NCBI GenBank assembly: GCA_002099365.1
Contig: MSED01000001.1
Location: forward strand, 496,001 to 560,000
Origin: Phialophora verrucosa
Lineage: Eukaryota > Ascomycota > Eurotiomycetes > Chaetothyriales > Herpotrichiellaceae
Length of the DNA: 64,000 nucleotides
Direction of reading: 5' to 3'
Shown: in pieces, positions 22,740 to 33,100 of the stretch
How positions within the stretch are numbered: position 1 is the stretch's first letter
How the letters are laid out: each line of letters opens with the position of its first letter
Position numbers and translations under genes: made by a program
Notes under the pieces: generated by a model
What the model saw: only the letters and a program-made list of their open reading frames with translations
Databases searched by the model: none
What the model was told of the DNA's origin: nothing

Positions 22740-23143
22740 GCAGTTCTAATACTGCCGCTGTTCCCGTCCAGTGGGATAGATTTCTATTCACTCGCGTGTT
22801 GGGGGTGGCAAGGAGTGAGTTCTCGAAGGGAGGCAGGCTTTGAGGCTTCACAGAACGCAGTGATGGGAAAATGGTGCCGTTGGTATGGTGGAGCTCTACC
22901 TTTCAAGAACGCCGAGGAGCAGCTGCTCTGTGACGTCTTTTCGCCAGGTACGCCTCTAGGTCTGCGGATATCATCGCATTGTGACTCTCGCTTTTGCTTA
23001 CCGGAAGAATGCCTTGCATATAATATCGTCGAGTATGACTTGACACAAGACTTTCCTTCTCGTCGTTCTATGGGTGAAATTCTGCTGGGATCTAGGACAG
23101 GAAGCGGAACAACACGCGACACAAACTTATGCCACTATTAGAC
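22740..23143. promoter_or_regulatory. Divergent promoter between MDV1 and ARO7
   Basis: 404 bp separate the two start codons. I see no obvious TATA box or Gcn4-type TGACTC site; the only nearby TGACTC-like word lies inside the ARO7 intron at the branch-point region. Confidence 0.5.
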
Positions 23144-24019
23144 ATGGATACCGCGATAGACTTGTCGGATGCCTCGAAGGCTTTGGATCTAGCTAATATT
23201 CGATTTCAACTGATGTTGGTTCATGCGCAGACCAAATAATGCAGACGCTGACTCAAGTGCAGTCGCCTCGAAGACACCATCACCTTCCATCTTATTGAAC
23301 GAGTTCAGTTTCCCCTCAATGCCACCATTTACGACGCTGAGGCACTTCCCATAGCTGCCAGCAACCTTGCTTTACCCGCGAACCTCTCGCTCTGCGACTA
23401 CCTCTTGTCCGAGACGGAGCGCCTGCACTCGCTTGTTCGCCGATACGATGCCCCAGACGAGTATCCTTTCTTTCCTCAGGTCCTGCAAAGACCCGTGCTT
23501 AAGCCTATAGCATACCCCAAGATCCTCCATGACAACGATGTCAACGTCAACCCCGACATTAAAGACAAGTATATCAACGAGGTGCTACCTGAAGCTTGTC
23601 GGAAGTTTGGCCGCGAGGACCGTGGTGAGGCGAAGGAGAATTACGGTAGTGCGGCAACTTGCGATGTGGCCTGTCTGCAGGCCTTAAGCCGGCGCATACA
23701 CTTTGGAAAATTCGTGGCTGAGAGCAAATTCCAATCTGAGACCGAGCGATTTGTCAAGCTCATAAAGGCCGAGGACCGCAAAGGGATCGACGCAGCTATC
23801 ACCAACGAAAAGGTAGAGCAACAGGTGCTTGAGAGACTGCGATTAAAGGCCAAAACGTACGGCAAGGACCCTTCTCTGACAACGAACGGCGTTGGTGGTG
23901 AGGAGAAGATCAACGTTGAGGCTGTGGTCAAAATGTATGCTCAGGTCGTCATTCCGTTGACCAAGGTGGTCGAAGTGGAGTATCTTATGCAGAGACTCAA
24001 GGGCACACAGTGGGAGTGA
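23144..24019 (+). CDS. aro7: Chorismate mutase (AroQ class, fungal ARO7 type)
   Basis: Two exons, 23144..23214 and 23263..24019, giving 275 residues. The donor is an uncommon GTTGGT; the acceptor is GTGCAG with a CTGAC branch motif, and the join reads FQLIRLEDTITFHLIERVQFP as expected. The enzyme converts chorismate to prephenate, the first step towards Phe and Tyr, in the cytosol. Family landmarks: Arg20 (yeast Arg16), DEYPFFPQ, YGSAATCDVACLQALSRRIHFGKFVAE, and Thr257/Glu261 (yeast Thr242/Glu246). At the yeast Thr226 position, whose change locks the yeast enzyme in the active state, this protein has Asn241. Allosteric activation by Trp and inhibition by Tyr are known for the family. The stop abuts that of BCP1. 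Confidence 0.95.
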
Positions 24020-24889
24020 TCAAGATGGCTTCAGGTACTCAGCCACGTCCTGAACCGCGTCCTTGAACTTGTCAGCCGCAATGAGCGTGGCATGCCCTTG
24101 CGGTTTGATGCCCATCTCTTGGAAAGCTCGTTTTGAGTCCGAGTGCCCCTCATCTTGTTTGATCGAGTAGTCAAAGCCTCCATGGCAGATAGCATAGCGG
24201 TGCAGCACCTCATCCTCGGGATGGAAATACATTGTCTCGAAAGAACCGCCCGCCGACTTTTTCTTCTTCTTTGGCTGTTCATCCTCAGCATCCAGTTTGG
24301 AAGCCACCTCGGTGTATGTCTTGGACAGGATCAGATAGTGGGAGAAGTTATATGGTTCGCCATCCTGGACGGCCCAGTCCATCTCTTCCAATAGCATTGT
24401 GTACATTGGAGGAACCACCTCGGCAGGCACGTTAATGAGGCGCTCTGTGAGGATAAGGCCAATGGCCGGAACGGTGGGCTGAGAAAGGAGCTCAGCTAGA
24501 GGAGCAAGGCTCGGATTTGATTTTGCCTTGGAATGAATGTACTGAGCGACCTTGCTCACGAAGGGTTTGTCTTTGTGCTCTTGAAGATTCAGAATGGAGA
24601 GGAATGCATATGGATCGGTCTCATTGCCATCGACCTTGACCGTCGAGCCGAGGGTAGGTTGCGCAAGTATAACGTCTGTCAGGGCAGACAGGTCGAAGAG
24701 TTGAGCGTCGACATCGAACAGCTGCTGGACCAAAGTCTTGATGCCATGGAAATCGAACTCGGGCTGAGGATCGAACCACTCGAAGTCGACGTCGAGCACA
24801 TCGAAATCTTCGTCATCGCCGCTCTCATCGTCTTGAGGCGCACCGTTCTTGACCACCTCATCGCCGGCATCCTGCTTTCGTTTACTCAT
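24020..24889 (-). CDS. bcp1: BCP1 (BCCIP family), ribosomal protein uL14 chaperone
   Basis: Single exon, 289 residues from ATG 24889 (MSKRKQDAGDEVVKNG); the frame extends upstream but this start gives the usual family N-terminus. Landmarks are an acidic N-terminal stretch (DDESGDDEDFDVLDVDFEWFDP), the conserved WFDPQPEFDFHGIKTLVQQL, LSQPTVPAIGLILTERLINVP, a Lys cluster KKKKK and the C-terminal RYAICHGGFDYSIKQDEGHSD. Yeast Bcp1 is a nuclear chaperone for Rpl23 (uL14) and is needed for export of Mss4. The gene is convergent with ARO7 with no base between the stop codons, and divergent from GMP synthase across 230 bp. Confidence 0.93.
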   Translation of the reverse strand: MSKRKQDAGDEVVKNGAPQDDESGDDEDFDVLDVDFEWFDPQPEFDFHGIKTLVQQLFDVDAQLFDLSALTDVILAQPTLGSTVKVDGNETDPYAFLSILNLQEHKDKPFVSKVAQYIHSKAKSNPSLAPLAELLSQPTVPAIGLILTERLINVPAEVVPPMYTMLLEEMDWAVQDGEPYNFSHYLILSKTYTEVASKLDAEDEQPKKKKKSAGGSFETMYFHPEDEVLHRYAICHGGFDYSIKQDEGHSDSKRAFQEMGIKPQGHATLIAADKFKDAVQDVAEYLKPS

Positions 24890-25119
24890 CTTGCATTGAC
24901 GAGGATAATGAGGGTGGCTTGAATCCTGACCTGACCTGGCAACTTTTGAATGCGGGGGAATTTCTACAACAATTTTGGGACCCACAAAAAATTGTCGCGA
25001 CAGGATCTTCTTTCTCGTCCGCTTCGTTCTCTAATCCTCCTTCGGAGCCATCACCCCTCCCGTTGCTCGTCTGACGGTCGCCAGTGTCAACAGGAAGGTC
25101 AACCCTCGCTGCCGTCAAG
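24890..25119. promoter_or_regulatory. Short divergent promoter, BCP1 and GUA1
   Basis: Only 230 bp between two start codons of growth-related genes (ribosome assembly and GMP synthesis), consistent with shared control. CT-rich tracts face the GUA1 start. No specific operator is recognised. Confidence 0.45.
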
Positions 25120-26819
25120 ATGGCTGCCACTACCAATGGGGACGTCAACAGCGCCGCTATTGTGAATGCCCCCGCGAAGACGTTCGACACCATCCTGGTG
25201 CTTGATTTTGGGTAGGCCCGACGTCCTCCTGCCTCATATCTGGCGTGAGCACTCACGTTCCTAGATCACAGTACTCCCACCTCATCACGCGTCGTCTCCG
25301 TGAGTTGAATGTCTACTCCGAAATGCTGCCGTGCACTCAAAAGATAGCCGACTTGCACTTTCAACCCAAGGGCATCATTCTTTCGGGCGGCCCCTACTCT
25401 GTATATGAGGATGGGGCTCCGCATGTGGACCCAGCCGTGTTTGAGCTTGGAGTGCCTGTCCTAGGTATCTGCTACGGTTTGCAAGAAATCGCCTGGCAGT
25501 TTGGCAAGAACGTCGTGGCTGGCGAGAAAAGAGAATATGGTCACGCCTATCTCAAGATCGAGAGACATACTGGCAAAGAGGAGCACATAGATCGCCTCTT
25601 CGAAGGTATTGAGGATGATGTGGAGGTGTGGATGAGCCACGGAGACAAGCTCTCCAGGCTTCCGGAGAATTTCCATCCCATCGCCAGCACAAACAACTCT
25701 CCCTTCGCCGGTATCGCCAGCACGTCCAAGCCGTATTTTGGTATTCAGTTCCACCCGGAGGTCACGCACACGCCGCGAGGTAAGGAGATTCTGTCCAATT
25801 TCGCGGTCAAAATCTGCAAGGCCCGACAAGACTGGACCATGGAGAAGTTCGTGGATAAGGAGATCGAACGGATTCGAGCCATGGTTGGGCCAAAAGGCCA
25901 GGTAATTGGTGCCGTGAGTGGTGGAGTAGACTCAACCGTAGCGGCGAAGCTCATGCAAGAGGCCATTGGTGATCGCTTCCATGCGGTCCTCGTCGACAAT
26001 GGCGTTCTCCGGCTGAACGAAGCAGAAACGGTCAAGGAGACTCTCACAAAGCACCTTGGCATCAACCTCACCGTCATCGACGCTTCGGATCTGTTCTTAG
26101 GGAGACTCAAAGGCGTCTCAGACCCAGAGACGAAGCGCAAGATCATCGGTAACACGTTTATCGAGATATTCCAGGACAAGGCCAAGAAGATGGCCGAGGA
26201 AGCGGCAAATTCACCCAGAGCTGGAGACATTGAATGGCTGCTTCAAGGCACGCTATACCCTGATGTCATTGAAAGCATCTCGTTCAAAGGCCCTTCTGCG
26301 ACAATCAAAACTCATCACAATGTCGGTGGACTGCTCAAGGACATGCACCTCAAGCTAATCGAGCCATTGAGAGAACTCTTCAAGGATGAGGTAAGAGCAC
26401 TAGGAACAAACCTTGGTATCCCTGATGATCTCGTTTGGAGACATCCCTTCCCAGGGCCAGGTCTAGCAATCCGCATTCTGGGCGAAGTCAACGAGTCACA
26501 GCTGAAAATCGCCCGTCATGCTGACAAGATCTTCATCGACGAAATTATCTCCAGCGGCCTTTACAGGAACATCTCCCAAGCCTTCGCTGCGCTCCTACCA
26601 GTCAAGGCGGTAGGGGTCATGGGTGACAAGCGTGTGCACGCCCAAGTCATCGCGCTCCGGGCTGTCGAGACCACCGACTTTATGACAGCTGATTGGTTCC
26701 CCTTTGATGGGGCCTTCTTGAAGAGAGTCAGCAGGCGCATTGTCAACGAGGTCGATGGAGTCTGCCGCGTGGTGTATGATGTGACGAGTAAGCCCCCCGG
26801 GACTATCGAGATGGAATAG
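25120..26819 (+). CDS. gua1: GMP synthase [glutamine-hydrolysing]
   Basis: Two exons, 25120..25211 and 25265..26819, giving 548 residues. The intron (GTAGGC...CCTAG) rejoins VLDFGSQYSHLITRRLRE. It converts XMP, glutamine and ATP to GMP in the cytosol. The N-terminal class I glutamine amidotransferase domain has GICYGLQE with catalytic Cys at about residue 100 and FHPEVTHT supplying His and Glu. The ATP-pyrophosphatase domain starts with the P-loop GAVSGGVDSTVAAKLM at about 244. The C-terminal dimerisation domain holds RHPFPGPGLAIRILG and ends in the family signature DVTSKPPGTIEME. Full length, with no unusual residue seen. The first intron after about 30 codons is normal for fungi. Confidence 0.97.
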
Positions 26820-28317
26820 AGAGTTGCGTCTTTGGGGTGTTTGGGCGGTGACTCTTGAGGGTGAAATTTGGGTATTCAGGGGGCGGCATGGGCGGCTGTG
26901 GTGTTCAGGTGCCTGGAGCCGGCTGGTGTGATGCTCGGACATCTACACCGTTCAGGGACGGAGTCTTGATGATAAAGCGGATTGTTCGCCGGGATAAACC
27001 AGTGCATGCGGTACTTAGAGTAGACTATTAGAGAATCTCGCCTGCAAAGGAACTTGAAGCGTGCGTTCTATTTCCAGTGAGCCCCCATCCTCATTCCGTG
27101 TCCATGCGAAAGACACGTCCGTGGGTCGTTGCGTTGCTGACGAGCTTCTGCCACCTACCAGTTATCTTCAATATCGAAGCATTCAGCTGAAATTATCTAA
27201 GATGACGGACTCGGTTGTATTCCAATGTCACCTCCCGCACAGCGACCACTTTTCCAGCCTTCGATCGACGGAGTTCCATACTCCACCGCCACGGCCAGGA
27301 TATCAAACAGGGGGAATTCTCTCCGCATACCCCTGCATCTCACTCAAGACGGACTAAGCAAGCTGACCAAGACCCTCACCAGCACCAGATGCTGCATTTT
27401 GCCTACTCTCGAGGCTTCACCAGGATCGCCGAGGACATAATCGTGCAATTGAGCGATAGCCAGTCCATGGGCGTCACCGGCAGGATTTTTTTTCCGTTTT
27501 TTCAGATACTCTTCTTCCTTACGGTAACTCGTATTATGGAGGCTCGAGCCCGAGCAGACGACCCAGATAATCCTCACACGGTGACAAGAGGATCGAATAG
27601 GTATGAAGATATGTCTAGCGAAAGCCAAGGATTAGTTGATGTTGTTGGATGTTAACTCGCGCACCGCGACGGGGTCTTCCACCACCAATTTTTGGTATCT
27701 TACCCAGGCGCTCCGCCTTTCTACTGCATATACGGCCTGCTGGCTACATGCGAATATTCTTGCAATATGTATCCTCGGTTTGGACATCGTCTGTCCTAGC
27801 ATTTGCGAGGACGCTCGACTGACGACAACTTATTGCTTCCTTGCGTGATCAACTGTGGCCAATAGGAGATCATGCCTTGTCACGTCGAGCTCCCCACTCT
27901 GATAGCCGATAGAATGAAACACTGATCCGGAACGACCTTCAGGGATTCCTCTATCTCCTCAGCAGCCATGCTCAGTGACGAGGATAGGGATATCCAAACG
28001 TAGTCAGACAACATTGGATTCTCGGAATTACACCAGGAACGATCTACACGCTGCTCACACCATCACCACCAGGATTAGCAATTCGTTTGAGCTCACGTTA
28101 TGGCAACCGGTCCCGGGTCCCACCCATCTCTGACGGGAGGGATGGTACCTTTTGCCCCCGGATTGTGCAATTATGGCTAGAAAGACGCCATCAGATATTG
28201 GACATGGAGCCGAAAGCATAATCGTACTACAGCATGGACACAATCTGGGCTCTTAGAAACATATGATTCTTGTCATTCGTTCTGTTAGCTAAATCTTGAA
28301 CATTCGTAACGGGCAAA
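26820..28317. other. Intergenic, 1.5 kb
   Basis: The longest frame (27215..27655, 146 codons) has poor coding character and no recognisable motif. I see no gene, tRNA or repeat here; the last few hundred bases are presumably the promoter of the dioxygenase. Confidence 0.5.
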
Positions 28318-29611
28318 ATGGCTCCGCATGCTGAGGAGGTCATTCCGACCGACTATCACACATCTTCGGACGGTGTTACAAAGACAATCACTAGCAAGTT
28401 CAACTCAACCAAGGAATCTACAGCTGAAAGTGCGAGACCTAAATCGCGACTCTCCGACAAATACGAGCCTGGACGAGTCGAGCCGCTGCCCCGCGAGGAT
28501 AACGCATATGATCACCTTCGTCCATACTTCCCAGATGTTCATTGGGAGGCATTGGAGGAAACGCCTTACGAGGACAAGGGCCTTCTAGGCGATCCGCGAT
28601 TTCGAAATCTCCTAGATGCTGCTGATGAAGTCTTCGACTATGTGCCGAAGATAGGAACGGAGATTACTGGCATCAAACTGTCGGGACTTACAGATGCGCA
28701 GAAGAATGATCTCGCCAGGCTCGTTGCAACACGTGGAGTTGTCTTCTTCCGGAATCAAACCGACTTCGATGTTGAGGCACAGAGAGAGCTGGGGAAGTAC
28801 TTCGGGACATTACATAGGCATGCTACAACTTCGATGCCTCAGAAGGAAGGGCTCGACGACGTCCACGTCATTTACACGACAGATCAGTCACTGGACCAAC
28901 GCGCTCTCTTTACTCCAACATATTTGTGGCATTCTGATGTGAGTTCAGCCAGCGTTTCTTTCGAAGGCGAATATTCTAATTGTGGTCAAGGTCACTTACG
29001 AGACTCAACCACCGTCGTATACCTCTCTCAAAGTGCTGAGTGGTCCACCGCGTGGTGGCGGAGGCGATACACTGTGGTGCTCCCAGTATGCAATCTATGA
29101 TGTTTTGTCAGGTCCGATGCAGCGATACCTCGAAAGCCTTACGGCGCTGCATTCGGCGGATGAGCAGGCGGCAGGTTCGCGTGCTGCTGGCCGGCCTGTC
29201 CGCCGCGAGCCAGTCACTACCGAGCATCCATTGATCCGGGTCAATCCAGTAACAGGATGGAAATCAGTCTTCTTCAACCCCGGCTTTGTCACCAAGATTG
29301 TCGGCGTCCCAAGGGCCGAAAGCGATGCCATCATCCGATATCTCAACGAGCTTGTCACGACCACACAGGAAGCATATGTGCGGTTCCAATGGGGCAAGCA
29401 CGATGTGGCAATATGGGACAACCGATGCACAAACCACACGGCTACATATGGGTTCCTCCCGCACAAGAGACATGCGGTTCGTGTCACGGCGACAGCCGAG
29501 AGGCCATATTTTTCTCCAGAAGGGAAATCCCAAGAGGAAGAGTATAACAGGAAGTGGGGTCTACCACAGACCAACAAGGATGGGGCGAGGAGGTCAAACT
29601 ACAATGACTGA
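28318..29611 (+). CDS. TauD/TfdA-family 2-oxoglutarate-dependent dioxygenase
   Basis: Two exons, 28318..28938 and 28991..29611, giving 413 residues; intron GTGAGT...GTCAAG in phase 0. The iron ligands are visible: WHSD (His205-x-Asp207) just before the intron and the distal His in NHTATYGF, with the 2-oxoglutarate-binding Arg in HAVRVTA. ITGIKLSGL, ARLVATRGVVFFRNQ and PPRGGGGDTLWCSQYAIYD are typical of fungal members related to yeast Jlp1, which release sulfite from sulfonates. The enzyme would be cytosolic; its substrate (taurine, other sulfonates, or an unrelated acid) cannot be decided. The first 90 residues are a polar extension containing PLPREDNAYDHLRPYFP, also common in fungal paralogues. 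No sulfur-metabolism neighbours are present. Confidence 0.9.
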
Positions 29612-29859
29612 GATGGGGTTGCAAAGGCAAGGATGGTAAGAGAGAAAACTTCCTGCTCTCTAGATTTGAAGTTTGCAAGAACAAGGCCCGCGTTGTTTCT
29701 TGCTCGCTCAGACGGAAGTCTCGGCAATTCCAATGAGCGTGAGATGAAAGTCAGTCTCGGCTCAACACGATTTTCATTTCTCAAATTTGTACTGGTCTTG
29801 TCTTATTACCTAAATGCTTTCCTTGCTTCGTAAATCTAACTCTGCTGTGTTTGGATGCC

Positions 29860-32848
29860 ATGTCTTCACCATCTGCTCTGGAGTACGCTCGCTTTCACGG
29901 GCTGGCCCTGGATCATACTGCTGAGGATCTCCTCAAAAGCCTATCATGTCCTCCCATGATTATGACTGAAGATGAAGCAGAGCTACCCGACCCCGATTTC
30001 TCTCTATTTGCCCATGAGCTGCTGGAGCCAAAATTACAACTAAGTAAGAAGGGAGGTACCCTCCTTGCTGAGAGTATCCGAGATCCTTATGCTGTCATTG
30101 ACTGGAGTCACTTCCTCCCTGAACGTCACAGTGTACGAACACTCAAAATCGAAGAGCCTGTGCTCGCAGGAGACCATCAGACAGATGTCCTCCGGTTTCG
30201 CCGCGAAGCGTCGAGCCATCTGAATGCTGACCAGTTCTTGGAGACATGCTCACTGATCAGCTCTACCTCCGAACAAGGCCTGGAAGAGGAGTGGGATGAT
30301 ATCCAATCTGGCAATGCTACTCGAAAGGTCGAAAAGGAGCTCGAAGATGAGAGATGTCACACTACAAAAGATGCATTGATACACCTGTCGTGCCTGCTGA
30401 AGAACAATCTGACCGAGGAATCCAAAGACGAGATCCTCAACGGGTTTCTCCCTTCATTCCAGGTTCGTTGTGACGGTCAGCATTTAAACGGCCCTTTCTG
30501 ACATCAGGCAGATGCCACGTGCGAGATCAGTCACTCCGATGCTTGTGCACGAAGAAGATTCCCCGGAGCTGTATGTTCCATCGAGCCCTAATCTGGACTT
30601 CCCGTTACGCTCCGATGAGGAAGTCGACGCCGACAACCTTCTCCTCCAGATTGAGAGAGAAATGCAAGAGAGGGATCAGATACACTCAGATCGAGCGAGT
30701 AATCTCAGTCCTGACACATTCACGGCAACCAAGCAACTGCTACAAGCCGCTCTAACCGGGCCGGATGTGAATCTTGGGGAGGACCTGTGTGCTGAGACCA
30801 TATTTCCACCTGATGCTGCCAGCCATATAGCAAGGAAGGGGCTCGAGACTTTTGAGATCGATATGCCAATGCTTTCCTCATCCTCTATCTTCGACCAGAT
30901 GAGCGATGATACGACGGTCACATACGAACTACATCCCGTGAACCCGTCGATCTCACAACCAGAGCGAGCATTTCACACCGACGACATCTTACCTCCACTT
31001 CCGTCTCAGGTTCCCATTATTGAGACCCCTTTCCCCCTATCATTGATGAATCGCGAGGTCGAAGGCCCGTATGCGACCTCGCTTAACGAAATTCTCCCAT
31101 ACACTGTTCTTGGGGTTGAAGATGACGAGTTCGATGGTGTTTTGGATTGGGACGTCCCTGAAGAGCTGTTCAGACTACCAGAGGGTGCGAGGTATGAGGC
31201 GAATGCCATGCTCGAGGAGGACAAGACCACTCACACTGGAGGTTGTTGGAAACATCCTGTTCCCCAACTTGCTGAGGTCTCCATCCGCGCTCCTTGGGAG
31301 AATCAGCAGGATGACTCCCTTGTTCGCGAGCTAGATGGAATGCGTTTGATCACCACAGACGAAGCAGACAGGCAGAAGGAGGAGCAACTCAACTGGCAGG
31401 CGATCCCTCCTCATCTCATGAAACTTGGCATAAAGGATGAGGCCGAAGTAAATGGCAAGCTACAAGAATGGTTAGAACCTCCGAGGACAGTCACTAAAAG
31501 CGAGCAACTAATCTTTAAAAAGCCCGGTCTTCGTCTCCTGGACACGGAGGATGATAGTGATGATGAAGTCGACGAGGACGTCGATCTGGTGACCGAGATG
31601 AGCAAGCCGCCTCCGGCGACCATATCGGCAAAGAGGCCTGAACATGGGCTGAACTCGAAGTTCAACCTCACAGTCAAAAAAACATGCATGCCTCGCATCG
31701 ACAATCTGCAAGACATACTGCGCTCCAAAAAGGGGTTAACAACCTCGCTGGGCGGCTTCTCGACTTCCAGCGCACTGGATAACTTCCTCGATCTACGAGG
31801 AGGTAAATTGAAAAGAGTTACAGCCCCGCAGCAACCTTGTGGCAATGAACTTGAACTGGTAGAAGATCCAATTCAGCAAACACAGTCAGTGGAGAACGGC
31901 TCTGTCAACACACAGAATGGTCCGGCCTCCAAGCCTCTGCATGTGCGGACTGACTCGAACGCGGCCACCACAAAAGTGCCGTCGACCCCTAATCAGGGGA
32001 TCTGGCAAGGCCCCGAGGAGGACCAGACACAGCTCATGAAGCTAAAATGGTGGAGGACAATTGTCATCGAGACAGCCATTCTCCAAAGACACGGCTCGCT
32101 CGTAAACTTCCTCGAAACTCATGGGAGCGACCGCCTCAACATTGTGTACCGGGATATGAGCAAGATAGGACGCGACAATTGTGTCTCGTCATCGCCCGAT
32201 ATGATCTTGAATGCGAGGACGGCTCTCATCTTCACCAATCTGCAAGCGTTGAGTCAGAAAAGTTTACCCGGGCAGGCTACCTCACACCAGAACATGGTGC
32301 GAAGCAGGGTGCTCAAGCTTGCACAAGACTATCATCGCGTGCTTGTAATGATCGCGATACCAAACTCGAATAGCACATTACTTCAGGCGCAGGTTGATGC
32401 GATGACCACTTTTACAGGATTTTGCGCGAGCATCTGCAGCGACAACGATCTTGCCGTGACACCAATCTGGGTGACGTCAAGAACAGATCCGCGGACGACC
32501 GAAGAAGCACTCAATAAGATGGCATGGAACTTGATCTGCCAATATGCTTTCCCGGAAGCCGATCCATCGCTGAGCGCGCAGCAGGTGACGGATGCAATGA
32601 CATTGACGAATGATGAGTCGCTCTGGGAGCAATTCTTGAGAAGAACCGGACTCAATCCCATGGCTGCTCAAATCGTGCTGGGAACTTTGAGAGGACTAGG
32701 CACATCAGGAGGCGACTGGGGCCAGGGTCGGGGTCTGAGGAGGCTCATGCGGATGCTGCCCGAGGAGAGGCGAGCTGTATTCACCGAAACACTAGGATCG
32801 AAGATGACTGAGAGGCTCAACTTGGTGCTCGACAGGAAGTGGCGATGA
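29860..32848 (+). CDS. Large protein with XPF-like and helix-hairpin-helix C-terminus; SHOC1/Zip2-like candidate
   Basis: Two exons, 29860..30462 and 30512..32848, giving 979 residues. The 49-bp intron is GTTCGT ... CTGAC ... GGCAG. The first 650 residues are acidic and low in recognisable folds (VLDWDVPEELFRLP; DDSDDEVDEDVDL). From about 690 the protein is ordered: WWRTIVIETAILQRHGSLVNF, then an alpha/beta region (RVLVMIAIPNSNSTLLQ; VTPIWVTSRTD) that fits an XPF-family nuclease-like fold, and GLNPMAAQIVLGTL, which looks like a helix-hairpin-helix. The usual XPF catalytic ERKxxxD is not visible, so it would be a non-nuclease. This arrangement matches SHOC1/Zip2 meiotic crossover proteins, partners of Spo16 and Zip4. 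The assignment rests on pattern only. Confidence 0.55.
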
Positions 32849-33100
32849 GGCGAAGCCGTACATGCGGTGCTCATAGGCAGCAGCAGACCAACAGAGCAGG
32901 AATGGTTGTTGCCAGCACTCAATAATTGTAAGAAACCGAGGCCATATTTCCATTCCGGACTCGACAGTACGAGAATATTTCAGTCTGGGCGATTCCACCT
33001 GCTACTATGTCAGTCGACAATTCGGCACCTTCAAAGAGAACATGGCTGCTATGGTGGCTACTTGGTTCCATTCGACCCCGTTCTTTCCACCTTCGTTAGA

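Noticed and set aside
27215..27655. 146-codon frame between GUA1 and the dioxygenase
   Set aside because: Poor codon choice, T-rich run (TTTTTTTTCCG) inside, no motif.
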